Numbered from the stretch's first letter, positions 51,027 through 60,004 are shown. The stretch: 64,000 nt of DNA from Terriglobus albidus (GCF_025685425.1 NZ_JAGTAS010000022.1:62001-126000), one strand, 5' to 3'. Numbers and translations: made by a program. Notes: generated by a model not told the origin, from the letters alone.

Positions 51027-53249
51027 TTACGCTCGGACACTCAACAGCCCTACACCGCGTGATGTGGTCGACAAGGAAGGAGAAGCTCCTACCTGCCGCC
51101 ATACCAGCTTTTTCTGCTCTGCCCCCGCATCGGTGCCGGAAGACTGCTGCCCACGTTCCTGTTGCGCTCTCCCGCCCAAGTCCATGTTCATCGCAGCGCT
51201 ATCCTGCATCCGCACCACCTGGACTCTGTCCACCGGCACCGTCTGCTGGCTCAGAAAACTCGTTATATGTGGCGCCTCAGCCTTCAGCACCTCGTGCGAA
51301 AACTCGCTGCTCGCCATCACCACGGCCTGCACGGTGTTGTCGCTGCCCTTCTCGGCGCGCACATGCATCACACCATGTGTTTCATCTGCAATCGCAACTT
51401 CAATCTGGCGATGTCCGGCGGCGATCCACTGTGCGCCATTCTCCTGCGCATTCGCCCCTGCAGCGGCGTCCAGGCGGGCAAATGGATCGCGAGTCCCTGA
51501 CTGGGCCGGCTTTGAAGCATCCGCTAGATCCTGGAGGCTGTTCACTCCCGTGTCTACCTTCAAGGCAGATACAGCGTGCAGCCTGTTATCCACCGTATGG
51601 GCGGCTGGAGAGTGCGCTACCTGCGGAACAGCAGTTTCATTGCCCGCAGAAGTATTTTTCTCCGCAGGAGTGGAGACATCCTGCCAGGTCTTCGTGACAC
51701 CTGTCTCACTCTTTGCTGCCTTCTCATCCTTGGTGTTGGCAGCTTTTTGTCTTCCCATCACCTGAGCAGAGCGCCCAAACTTACCCGCAGCCGCTTTTGG
51801 TGTCACCGTTTTGGCCGCAACAACCGTCTGAAGCGAACCCTCGACGCTATCTTCCTGCGCTTGTTTCTGCACAGTTGGAGCTGCGGAGTTCATCGGTATG
51901 GCATTGACTGCTACCGCATCGCTCTGGATGCTCTGCTGCTGGGGTACGACATTGTTTCCAGTTTCCCCGGAAGAGATCTTTCCAGAAACAGAACCTTTGC
52001 TGCTATGTACGGAGGTCTGGGATGCAGAAGAATAGAGCGTCCCTTTGCCAATCTTGGTGGGCTCGTTGCCGGCCAACTGCGCCGGCAACACAGGAACCGT
52101 AACGCCGGCGACAAGATTTACATCCTGGCCATTATCCTGAGCATCATTCTTTTCTTCAGAGAACGATGACGCCTGAGGTACATCTTCTTTCGTATCTATT
52201 GAAGCTGGGCTCTTCGGGTTGTCCGTCTTCATCGGAGCATCAGTCTGCAGCACATCGGTACCAGTGCCCACCCCGATAGCGCGAACAATGGCCTGGTAGG
52301 CGTCATGTTGACGGCTACCAGGCATGACGACCGGAAGCGCTTGCGTACCTGTCTTCGCATCTGGTGTCTGTGCCGGAGCTTGCGCCTGCGGTAGTGTTTG
52401 CTCTGTTGAAGTAGGCTTCTGATTCGGAGTGGCCTGTACTGCTGATTCTGCCTGCGCGGGTATCTCCGGTTGCGCAGGTGCATCCTGAGCGAAGGGCTCT
52501 GGCTGCACAGTAGCCGGCAGTGGTAAAACACCGGACTTCACACCCACAGCAACAGCAGGCTTTGAGTCAGAAGTATCTACTTTATTGCCGTCTATTAAGG
52601 TCGAGATATTTTCTGGTTGTGAAGCAGCCTCAGCGTCTGATTCGTGCGGAGTTTGCGGCAACGGCTTACTGTCCACGGGTTGAAGCTTATCCTGAGCCAC
52701 TGGGGCTGGTAATTCCTGTGCAGCAATCGTCCCCACCGTATTTTTCGAATCAACTTGTGGCGCTTCAACATTTGATGTGCCCCCCATCCGCCCCGGTGCA
52801 GCATCACTCGTCGCATTACCTGCTTGTGGTGTTGTAACGGTCTGCGGAGCAGGAATGGACTGTAAAGCAGGAACGGTCTGGGAGTCTGTCAGCGTTGATG
52901 CCGCTATAGCCGGCATGGGTGCTGCTGTAGTCTCACTTGGCAGCGACACGGGTGCCGTCGCGGAAAGAGATATCTGTTGCAGAGATCCGCGAGAAAGATC
53001 AGGCGCTTTGTCGAACGTTCCAACGAACGAGCCCTGTGTCGCAGAAGGCTGACTCTTGGCGTCAGCCAAAACTGGCGTATCCGTCGCAGTCTGTGTACCG
53101 GTTCCAGCCGCGGCCTCAAACATACCGGCAAACAGCGAGTCTCCTGCACCCAACAGGTTGTCGTTATTCCCCGCGGAGTGCATGTCGGACGATTTTGCCG
53201 CACCCGGCACAAGCTGGGATCCGATCGTCGCTGCTGCCATTTCCATCAT
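51027..53249 (-). CDS. fliK: Flagellar hook-length control protein FliK-like
   Basis: A 740-residue protein, much longer than the roughly 400 of enteric FliK. Most of it is low-complexity, rich in Ala, Gln, Pro, Thr and Ser (for example TSTEQTLPQAQAPAQTPDAK), expected for a molecular ruler. Only the C-terminal region (QIEVAIADETHGVMHVRAEK, AVVMASSEFSHEVLKAEAPH, VDRVQVVRM) resembles the FliK C-terminal domain. Position between flgD and fliJ supports the call. Confidence 0.8.
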   Translation of the reverse strand: MMEMAAATIGSQLVPGAAKSSDMHSAGNNDNLLGAGDSLFAGMFEAAAGTGTQTATDTPVLADAKSQPSATQGSFVGTFDKAPDLSRGSLQQISLSATAPVSLPSETTAAPMPAIAASTLTDSQTVPALQSIPAPQTVTTPQAGNATSDAAPGRMGGTSNVEAPQVDSKNTVGTIAAQELPAPVAQDKLQPVDSKPLPQTPHESDAEAASQPENISTLIDGNKVDTSDSKPAVAVGVKSGVLPLPATVQPEPFAQDAPAQPEIPAQAESAVQATPNQKPTSTEQTLPQAQAPAQTPDAKTGTQALPVVMPGSRQHDAYQAIVRAIGVGTGTDVLQTDAPMKTDNPKSPASIDTKEDVPQASSFSEEKNDAQDNGQDVNLVAGVTVPVLPAQLAGNEPTKIGKGTLYSSASQTSVHSSKGSVSGKISSGETGNNVVPQQQSIQSDAVAVNAIPMNSAAPTVQKQAQEDSVEGSLQTVVAAKTVTPKAAAGKFGRSAQVMGRQKAANTKDEKAAKSETGVTKTWQDVSTPAEKNTSAGNETAVPQVAHSPAAHTVDNRLHAVSALKVDTGVNSLQDLADASKPAQSGTRDPFARLDAAAGANAQENGAQWIAAGHRQIEVAIADETHGVMHVRAEKGSDNTVQAVVMASSEFSHEVLKAEAPHITSFLSQQTVPVDRVQVVRMQDSAAMNMDLGGRAQQERGQQSSGTDAGAEQKKLVWRQVGASPSLSTTSRGVGLLSVRA

Positions 53250-53290
53250 GATCTGGATATGTGCAGTTCACGTTCCAAAATGACAGGGTT

Positions 53291-53752
53291 TTACATTAGT
53301 GAGTCTTTAGCGATCCTTTTCTTTGCTGCATGCTGCTTGATGAGAAAGAATTCATCCGCGGCCTTCTGTGCGCGCAGGTCTTCCTCGGCTGCACGAACTC
53401 TCATCGCATCGCTATAAAGCGACTTCATCTGTTCAAGCTTCTGCTGTTGCATCAGCATGACCTGCTGCGCTGCGCGAACGCGCTCGTCGGCGCGCACAAG
53501 ATTTTCGCCAAGCTGTCTCTCTTTTTGCTCGATGACCGCTGATTCTGACGACGACAAAATCCATTGCTCTGAATCACCAGTACGCAATGCATCCTGCGCG
53601 TTCGCTTTTAATGTCTGTTGCCGTGCCCCGATCGCACTAATATTCTGTTCAATCTGCTGCCGGCTCATGAAGGCCTGCTGCAATATGCCTTGTGCCTTTT
53701 CTGCCTCGGTTTCCGCAACACGCACCAGCAGAGCAGCCCGCGCCAGTTCCAT
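53291..53752 (-). CDS. fliJ: Flagellar export chaperone FliJ-like coiled-coil protein
   Basis: A 153-residue protein predicted to be almost entirely coiled coil (RVAETEAEKAQGILQQAFMS, RQLGENLVRADERVRAAQQV, MLMQQQKLEQMKSLYSDAMR). FliJ is poorly conserved and the call rests on length, coiled-coil character and its place directly after fliI. Confidence 0.8.
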   Translation of the reverse strand: MELARAALLVRVAETEAEKAQGILQQAFMSRQQIEQNISAIGARQQTLKANAQDALRTGDSEQWILSSSESAVIEQKERQLGENLVRADERVRAAQQVMLMQQQKLEQMKSLYSDAMRVRAAEEDLRAQKAADEFFLIKQHAAKKRIAKDSLM

Positions 53753-53755
53753 AGC

Positions 53756-55060
53756 CTAGTTTCCCAAACCGAGAGAGAATAGCGCACGCAACACAGAGTC
53801 GCGGTCGACCTGTTCGCTCGCCGTCTGCTGCAGGAACCGCTGCAGCACCGGCCGCATCCGGACCGCCTCATCGAGTTCGGCATCATTACCAGTCTGATAA
53901 GCACCGATGCGGATCAGGTCCTCTGACTTCGCATACGCTGACAATAGTCGTCGCACGTGGTTGGCGATACGCAGGTGCTCAGGTGTTGTTACTGCCGGCA
54001 TCAAACGGCTAACCGAATCCACAATGTTCACCGGCGGATACCATCCTGCTCCGGCCATCTGTCGTGAAAGCACGATATGTCCATCGACGATGGAGCGGAC
54101 AGAATCCACGATCGGATCCTGCTGATCGTCGCCTTCCATCAGAACGGTATAAAACGCTGTAATACTGCCTGTCTGGAAGTTGCCGGCACGTTCTAACAGC
54201 CGCGCTGTCTTGGCAAATACCGAGGGTGTGTAGCCCTTGCTAGCAGGCGGCTCGCCGGCAGCGAGTCCAATCTCGCGCGCCGCCATGGCGAAACGGGTCA
54301 CCGAATCGAGCACCAGTAACACATTCTTACCCTGAGCCGCGAAATACTCCGCCACCGATGTTGCAGACATCGCCACACGCATGCGCATGAGGGGAGACTG
54401 GTCACTCGTCGCCACCATGACAACACTGCGCTTGCGCCCTTCCTCGCCAATGGCATCTTCAAGAAACTCGCCAACCTCTCGTCCGCGCTCGCCGACGAGA
54501 CCGACCACCGTCAGATCCGCGGATGTATTGCGGGTCATCATGCCGATCAGCGTGCTCTTACCCACACCCGACCCGCCAAAGATACCGATACGTTGTCCGC
54601 GACCCACTGCGAGGACTCCATCGATGACGCGCAGTCCTGTTCCAAGAGGCTCACGAATCGGCTTTCGTTCCATCGGCCCCGGAGGATTCACATCCAATGG
54701 CCACCGTTCGATCACATCGAGCGGTGGGCCGCCATCGATGGGTTGGCCACCTGCGTCGAAGACGCGGCCAAGCATCTGTTCGCTTACCGAAAGCGAGGGC
54801 CTGCGGCGCATGGCAAACACTTTGGCACCGAAACGAACGCCGGCGACCGCATCTACCGGGCTCAGCAGCGTGCGGCTGCCCCGAATCCCTACGACTTCGG
54901 CCTCAAGCCGGTTGCCGTCAGCGACAATTTCGCAACACTCTCCTACAGAACAAGGAGGTCCGTCTGCCTCGATCAATTGCCCTTCTGCTTCAGCAACACG
55001 TCCACTCCATCGCCACGAAGGCGTGGAAGATAGTCGTGCATGAAAGCGTTGCAACCTCAC
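53756..55060 (-). CDS. fliI: Flagellar export ATPase FliI
   Basis: A 434-residue F1-beta-like ATPase. Walker A is IGIFGGSGVGKSTLIGM; VLLVLDSVTRFAMAAREIGL is Walker B; ASKGYTPSVFAKTARLLERA and GDDQQDPIVDSVRSIVDGHI are FliI-specific. It powers substrate engagement with FliH and FliJ. 4-base overlap with fliH. Confidence 0.97.
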   Translation of the reverse strand: MRLQRFHARLSSTPSWRWSGRVAEAEGQLIEADGPPCSVGECCEIVADGNRLEAEVVGIRGSRTLLSPVDAVAGVRFGAKVFAMRRRPSLSVSEQMLGRVFDAGGQPIDGGPPLDVIERWPLDVNPPGPMERKPIREPLGTGLRVIDGVLAVGRGQRIGIFGGSGVGKSTLIGMMTRNTSADLTVVGLVGERGREVGEFLEDAIGEEGRKRSVVMVATSDQSPLMRMRVAMSATSVAEYFAAQGKNVLLVLDSVTRFAMAAREIGLAAGEPPASKGYTPSVFAKTARLLERAGNFQTGSITAFYTVLMEGDDQQDPIVDSVRSIVDGHIVLSRQMAGAGWYPPVNIVDSVSRLMPAVTTPEHLRIANHVRRLLSAYAKSEDLIRIGAYQTGNDAELDEAVRMRPVLQRFLQQTASEQVDRDSVLRALFSLGLGN

Positions 55061-55716
55061 GATGGACGCTTTCCGAGCAGCTCGCAGAAGCTGGTCTCGA
55101 TCTCAGAAAGCTGCGCTTCCACTCCCAGGTCTACAGAGCCGCACTTCGTATAGAGCTCACAGCCCCCTGGTTGAAGCCCGGCGTCCCCTTCCACCTGAAC
55201 ATCCTGGCCCTGCAGGATCTCTGTCCACGCTGCAACGTCGGCACGAGGCACGCGAAGGCGGACTTCATCCTCGCTGGTCATCTGCTCTACCGCCACACGC
55301 ACGACGCCACGCAACATAAGAGGATCAAGCTTCGCTTCACGATTCAGAATGCGCCGCGCTAAAGCGAGGGCAAGTTTTACCACCTCCGCTTCAGCATCGG
55401 CAAAATAGCGTTTACGATCCGCTTCAAATGCGTCTACCGCATCGCTTATCTCGCGGCGAAGTTCGGCACGCTGCTCCTCTGCTTCTTCTTCCATGACTGC
55501 ACGCGTCTGCTTTGCGCCCTGCTCGCGCGCCAGAGAAACCTCTGCGATACGTTGCTGCTCTGCCTGAAAAAGAGCCGCACGAAGTCGCTCCACTTCAGCG
55601 GTAAGATCCTCTTCTGCTTCGGCGGCCTGTATCTCACGGCCAAGACGGCCATGCGACCGGAACCGCAGCGGGCCGACAGCGTTATCACGCCCAGTGGACT
55701 CAAGCGGAAAGGTCAT
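55057..55716 (-). CDS. fliH: Flagellar export ATPase regulator FliH
   Basis: A 219-residue protein with a long Glu/Ala/Arg-rich coiled coil (AEEDLTAEVERLRAALFQAE and on to about 120) followed by the V-type ATPase E-like C-terminal domain (VVKLALALARRILNREAKLD; VDLGVEAQLSEIETSFCELL). It binds FliI. Overlaps fliG by 17 bases. Confidence 0.9.
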   Translation of the reverse strand: MTFPLESTGRDNAVGPLRFRSHGRLGREIQAAEAEEDLTAEVERLRAALFQAEQQRIAEVSLAREQGAKQTRAVMEEEAEEQRAELRREISDAVDAFEADRKRYFADAEAEVVKLALALARRILNREAKLDPLMLRGVVRVAVEQMTSEDEVRLRVPRADVAAWTEILQGQDVQVEGDAGLQPGGCELYTKCGSVDLGVEAQLSEIETSFCELLGKRPS

Positions 55717-56731
55717 TATCGGTCTCCATTCTCAGCATCAGTTTTCCTTCTGCTTCAAGCCGCCGCGCCAGCGCCAATAGCTCCTGCTGGGCCTGAGCTA
55801 CATCGCGTGAGCGGACGGGTCCCATCACTTCCATATCCTCGCGAAGCATTTCGGCAGCGCGCGTGCTCATCGCCTGGAACAGGTGCGCACGTAGAGATTC
55901 TTTGGCGCCCTTCATTGCCGTCGAAAGAATCTTCTTGTCCGCTGCACCGACGATCTCGCGAATACCGGCCTGCGGCACGGTCAGCAAATCGTCGAAGGTA
56001 AACATCAGGTTGCGGATGCCAAGCGCGATCTCGGGCTGGTTCTGCTCGATATCTTCCAGGATCTTCTTGCTCAGCATCTGATCAACCCGATTCAACATCT
56101 CGGCCACTGCCTTGAAACCGGCATAAGAATGCTTCTTGTTCTGCCCGATCGACTCCGACCGGCGATACAACTGCAAGGCAACCTTCTGCGCCATCTCCGG
56201 AGAGAACTGACGCATTTCGGCAAGACGCTTCACCACCTCTGTCCGTAGCGTTTCGCTCAGTGCGATCAGTACCGACGCGGCGCGGCCAGCTTCCAGGTGA
56301 GCCAGCACCAGTGCGACCGTCTGCGGGTGCTCGCCCTCGAGGAACTTCGCCAGCTGCCGTGGCTCAATCTTCTGCAGCATGGTCAGATCGCTCATGGAGC
56401 GCTCGCGCAGCCGCCACACTTCATTCAGCAGCTCTTCTGCGCGGTTCTCTCCAAAAGCCTTTTGCAACAGCCGGCGAGCATAATCAACACCGCCACGGGT
56501 AGCGAACTTCTGTGTCTCCTGCAGGGCATAGTACTCACCGACCACGTTAGCCAGTTCGTCCCTTGGAACCGTGCCGAGACGCATGATCTCTTCGGTCACG
56601 CGCTGCACGTCTGTTTCAGACAGATACTGAAACATCTCTTTTGCAAGGTCATCACCTATCGCGACCATGAAGACTGCCGCCTTGCGCAAGCCTGCGGCTC
56701 GGGTCATTGGCGAATTGTTCTGGGTAGCCAT
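55700..56731 (-). CDS. fliG: Flagellar motor switch protein FliG
   Basis: A 343-residue rotor protein. Motifs: LRKAAVFMVAIGDDLAKEMF, EGEHPQTVALVLAHLEAGRA (EHPQ motif), EDIEQNQPEIALGIRNLMFT, and the C-terminal torque helix KKILSTAMKGAKESLRAHLF. Standard length and order after fliF. Confidence 0.97.
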   Translation of the reverse strand: MATQNNSPMTRAAGLRKAAVFMVAIGDDLAKEMFQYLSETDVQRVTEEIMRLGTVPRDELANVVGEYYALQETQKFATRGGVDYARRLLQKAFGENRAEELLNEVWRLRERSMSDLTMLQKIEPRQLAKFLEGEHPQTVALVLAHLEAGRAASVLIALSETLRTEVVKRLAEMRQFSPEMAQKVALQLYRRSESIGQNKKHSYAGFKAVAEMLNRVDQMLSKKILEDIEQNQPEIALGIRNLMFTFDDLLTVPQAGIREIVGAADKKILSTAMKGAKESLRAHLFQAMSTRAAEMLREDMEVMGPVRSRDVAQAQQELLALARRLEAEGKLMLRMETDNDLSA

Positions 56732-56757
56732 CTTTTTTCGTCACCAACAAAGGTTTG

Positions 56758-58569
56758 CTATTCGTCCATGTCCGTACCGATCCAATGCTCAAGCAGGCGC
56801 GTGCTCTGCTTGGGCTCCGTACGGATCTGTCTCTTAACCTGTTCGAAGATCATCTGTTCTTCACTGCCCTGCTCTGTCTTCAGACCTATCGAGGAACCCA
56901 GCACCGGCGTATCCGGAGATCCCTCTGTCAATAGGGATGCCGACTCCGTGATCGGCAGAGCACTTGCGGCAGCACCTGTAGCAGCAAGCACAGGAGTCTG
57001 ATGCGCCATCAATGCCGGCGGCTCCGGTTCCTGCATCAGTGCGGCAGTCTGTTTCACCATCGGACGCAGTACGAACATCACCAGCAGCAAACCCATCGCC
57101 ATCAGGCCCACTGTGCGAAGCACACCCGGGGTCCTGATAAGCTCCTGGGTTTGCTCTGTCACGCGCTGCAGCGGAGTCAATGGTACTTCCGCGCTGTTCG
57201 TCTGGAAGCTGATGTTCTCCAGAACAAGCTGATCTCCACGCTTGGAATCAAAACCCGTTGATGCCTGTGCGAGCTGTTCCAGACGACGCATCTCCTCACT
57301 GCTGCGGGCATGCCAGACGGTGTGCATGTCCTTACCTGCACCTTCCAGTTGCGGGCGATCGTTTACCAGGACGGCTACGGTAAGCCGTTTCAGACGGCCC
57401 GGGCCTTCCTGCATGTGGCTCAGATGCCGGGTTACGGCATAATTAGCACTTTCTTCACGAGCATTATTGCTTGCACCGCTGCCGCTCTGTGGATACACGG
57501 GCAGGTTGCCGTTCTGCATCAGAGGAGGAACGTTACCTTGACCATTGGCCTGCTGGTTAGCGGTGCCATTGGCTCCAGCAGCCGCTGGTCCACCCGCCGC
57601 ATTGCTCTGCGTTCCCGGAACTCCCGCTGCCGCGCGCGGGGAACTCTGCACCTGCTCGGTACGTTGCATGCTGACCGTTGCCGAGAGTGCCGGATCATAG
57701 ACCTCGTCGGTTTTTTCTTCCGTGCCCTGCTCGTACTCCGCATGAACCGTCGCGCGGACATTATCCCGTCCGGCTACCGGTTCCAGTATGGAAATGAGCT
57801 GCTGCTCCATCTGGTGAACGGCATCAGTCTGCTGCGCGGACTGAGTCGGCGCACTCATATTGACATGACCATCCGCATCCACCAGGTTCACCTGGTCCGG
57901 CTGCAGGTTCTCTACCGCACCGGCTACCAGGTTACGAATGGACTCGGCCTCACCCTGCGCCATGGTCGAACGCCGTAATTTAAGCACTACCGTTGCCTTC
58001 GCCGGGTGATCCTCAGCACTGAATAGACCCTGCTTGGCCATGGCCAGGTGAACACGCGCGGAACGCACGGAGCCAAGGGTGCCAATCGTATGTTCAAGCT
58101 CACCTTCGAGAGCACGCTGATAGTTGACCTTCTCATCGAACTCCGAACCAACCCAGTTCGGCTTATCGAAGATCTCAAAGCCCATGCGTCCGCTCTGCGG
58201 CATGCCTTTGCTGGCGACTTCCATACGTGCCTTATCCAGCAACTCTTCGGGAACAAGCACTTCGCTGCCGTCAGACGAGATCTTGGCATTGATTCCTGCC
58301 GCACTCAGTTCTTGGCTGACAGCCTGCACATCCTTCGGATCAAGCCCGCTGAAAAGAGTCTTCCATTCCGTACGGGAGCCATACCAGCTCAGTGCAGCAA
58401 TCACCGCAAGCACGATTCCCGACGCCAGCATCAGACGCGAGCGTTGCGCTTTCGGCAAAGCATTCCAGCGGCTACCGGCATTACTTACCAGGCGTTGCCA
58501 GGGAGCAGCGCCTTCACCGAGACCGGGGGTAGAACCTGTTTTCTGTAGTTCAGTCTTCTGATCTGGCAT
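56758..58569 (-). CDS. fliF: Flagellar MS-ring protein FliF
   Basis: A 603-residue membrane ring protein. A first helix (MLASGIVLAVIAALSWYGSR) and a second (TVGLMAMGLLLVMFVLRPMV) flank the periplasmic ring domains with RVHLAMAKQGLFSAEDHPAK and NLVAGAVENLQPDQVNLVDA. A Gln/Asn/Gly/Ala-rich loop lies around 325-370. The C-terminus binds FliG. Confidence 0.97.
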   Translation of the reverse strand: MPDQKTELQKTGSTPGLGEGAAPWQRLVSNAGSRWNALPKAQRSRLMLASGIVLAVIAALSWYGSRTEWKTLFSGLDPKDVQAVSQELSAAGINAKISSDGSEVLVPEELLDKARMEVASKGMPQSGRMGFEIFDKPNWVGSEFDEKVNYQRALEGELEHTIGTLGSVRSARVHLAMAKQGLFSAEDHPAKATVVLKLRRSTMAQGEAESIRNLVAGAVENLQPDQVNLVDADGHVNMSAPTQSAQQTDAVHQMEQQLISILEPVAGRDNVRATVHAEYEQGTEEKTDEVYDPALSATVSMQRTEQVQSSPRAAAGVPGTQSNAAGGPAAAGANGTANQQANGQGNVPPLMQNGNLPVYPQSGSGASNNAREESANYAVTRHLSHMQEGPGRLKRLTVAVLVNDRPQLEGAGKDMHTVWHARSSEEMRRLEQLAQASTGFDSKRGDQLVLENISFQTNSAEVPLTPLQRVTEQTQELIRTPGVLRTVGLMAMGLLLVMFVLRPMVKQTAALMQEPEPPALMAHQTPVLAATGAAASALPITESASLLTEGSPDTPVLGSSIGLKTEQGSEEQMIFEQVKRQIRTEPKQSTRLLEHWIGTDMDE

Positions 58570-58578
58570 TGTTATGTC

Positions 58579-58881
58579 TTAGAACTGCATCTGCATCATC
58601 TGCTGGTATGCCGCTACGGCTTTGTTCCGTACTTGCAGCGCTAACTCGAAGGCCATGTCCGCTTTCTGGGTTGCAATCATGGCCTCGTGAATTTCGACAC
58701 CGCTACCGTCCATCAAACCCTTCACAGCCGTCTGCGCCTGCTTCTCCAGTGCAGTGGCATCATGCAGCGCACCTGCCAGAACATCGGCAAATGGAGATGC
58801 CGCCTGCTCGGTCGAGGGCGCCGGTGACGGAGCCACACTGCCAATTCCGGGAATTGTTCCTGTAAGCCGAATCGCATCCAT
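58579..58881 (-). CDS. fliE: Flagellar MS-ring/rod junction protein FliE
   Basis: A 100-residue protein ending with the FliE signature: IHEAMIATQKADMAFELALQ, VRNKAVAAYQQMMQMQF. Length and order (flgC, fliE, fliF) are canonical. Confidence 0.95.
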   Translation of the reverse strand: MDAIRLTGTIPGIGSVAPSPAPSTEQAASPFADVLAGALHDATALEKQAQTAVKGLMDGSGVEIHEAMIATQKADMAFELALQVRNKAVAAYQQMMQMQF

Positions 58882-58891
58882 ATCTGTTCTC

Positions 58892-59350
58892 TTACTTCAA
58901 GATGTCCAGCGAGCTGGTGATCATGCTTTTCTCTGCCTGTACCGCCGATGCATTCATGCCATAGCTGCGCTGCGCGCTCATCAGTTCCACCATCTCGGTC
59001 AGTGGATCGATATCGGGATATGCAACATATCCGTTTGCATCGGCATCCGGATGTCCGGGATCGAAGCGCATAATCGGCGCTTTGGCGTCATTCTGCACGC
59101 CGACAACTTCCACGCCTCCGGTCGCATTCGAGCTAAGAGAGCCATGCATTCCCAGGTGCGACATAAAGGCAGCGCCGAACGCGCCATCCTGGCCGGCGGT
59201 CTGGAAGACCACCTGCTGTCTGCGGTACGGTCCTCCATCGGCGGTGCGGGTCGTCTCCGCATTCGCCATATTGCTGGCCGTTACTTCGGCACGAACTCTC
59301 TCAGCCTGCAGCGCGGATGCGCTGACATCCATCACACCAAACAGGTTCAT
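58892..59350 (-). CDS. flgC: Flagellar proximal rod protein FlgC
   Basis: A 152-residue rod protein with N-terminal MNLFGVMDVSASALQAERVR, VTASNMANAETTR and C-terminal PLTEMVELMSAQRSYGMNAS. 4-base overlap with flgB. Confidence 0.96.
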   Translation of the reverse strand: MNLFGVMDVSASALQAERVRAEVTASNMANAETTRTADGGPYRRQQVVFQTAGQDGAFGAAFMSHLGMHGSLSSNATGGVEVVGVQNDAKAPIMRFDPGHPDADANGYVAYPDIDPLTEMVELMSAQRSYGMNASAVQAEKSMITSSLDILK

Positions 59351-59703
59351 GCCTTACCGTCCGCTTTGATCGCGTCCATGACGCGTGAATATTCCCGCTT
59401 CAACAACTCCACGCCGGTACGGAAGGCGAGCTGCGATTTTGCCAACTGCATACCTTCGCGCTCTAAGGAGACATTGTTGCCGTCAGGCCGGGTTACCAGG
59501 CCATCAACATCACGCGTGGCCGGAGTAAATGTACCGCTTGCGGTGCCCTCCATGGCGTGCCGCATCTCATCTTCGAAACTGAAACCCTGTGTCCGGTAGC
59601 CGGGAGTATCAGCATTGGCCATATTGCTGGCCGTCAGCTTCATCTGGGCGCTGGCCAGGTCCAAATACCGCGTCAACGCGTCACTGATCGCACTCGTCTG
59701 CAT
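59347..59703 (-). CDS. flgB: Flagellar proximal rod protein FlgB
   Basis: A 118-residue rod protein: DALTRYLDLASAQMKLTASN, MANADTPGYRTQGFSFEDEM, with the C-terminal TGVELLKREYSRVMDAIKAD. First gene of the large flagellar block; a GAGGAAGAGG ribosome site precedes it. Confidence 0.96.
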   Translation of the reverse strand: MQTSAISDALTRYLDLASAQMKLTASNMANADTPGYRTQGFSFEDEMRHAMEGTASGTFTPATRDVDGLVTRPDGNNVSLEREGMQLAKSQLAFRTGVELLKREYSRVMDAIKADGKA

Positions 59704-59732
59704 CAGACACCCTCTTCCTCAAGCGATTGAAC

Positions 59733-59759
59733 TTATCGCCGATAGAGAGTGCAGGTTTG
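59733..59759 (-). promoter_or_regulatory. Candidate sigma-28 (FliA) promoter before flgB
   Basis: On the minus strand CAAA at 59756-59759, 15 bases, then GGCGATAA at 59733-59740, compared with TAAA-N15-GCCGATAA for FliA. The leader to the ATG would be about 25 bases with a good ribosome site. It overlaps the sigma-54 candidate, so only one, or a switch between them, may be real. Confidence 0.35.
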
Positions 59760-59765
59760 GCTCCA
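59750..59765 (-). promoter_or_regulatory. Candidate sigma-54 promoter before flgB
   Basis: On the minus strand TGGAGCCAAACCTGCA has TGG and TGCA in consensus spacing (GG-N10-GC). The inner bases match less well. The predicted start gives a leader of about 36 bases, which is sensible. A sigma-54 activator is encoded immediately upstream. Confidence 0.35.
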
Positions 59766-59837
59766 TTCCTCAGGCAGACATCTAAGAAGGCTCTCAGCCT
59801 CAATCATTAGAGCGAAACAAGAAACCGGGCTTTTCGA

Positions 59838-59943
59838 AAATTTTCCCTGTCGCTGGGTATCCCGGAAGGGGCGTGCACCGGCATTTTCATTGCGGAAAAC
59901 GCCCATAGATGCAATTGCTCTGGACTACATCTATAGAGATGCT
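59838..59943 (+). repeat. MITE-like dispersed element, copy 6 (degraded ends)
   Basis: Plus-orientation copy with TTTTCCCTGTCGCTGGGTAT and the core GCATTTTCATTGCGGAAAAC. Both ends are degraded (no TAGAGCA on the left; GATGCT on the right), so it looks old. Confidence 0.7.
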
Positions 59944-60004
59944 TTCGCCTGGTCTTAGAAGCAATTTGCGCTCGTGGTATGACGCCTGGAGCGGATGACA
60001 TGCG

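Larger units (their letters stand above)
59704..60004. other. Intergenic region upstream of flgB with promoter candidates and a repeat
   Basis: About 300 bp between flgB and the sigma-54 activator gene (all on the minus strand). It contains overlapping sigma-54 and sigma-28 promoter candidates at 59733-59765 and MITE copy 6 at about 59838-59943. No gene is seen. Confidence 0.6.
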
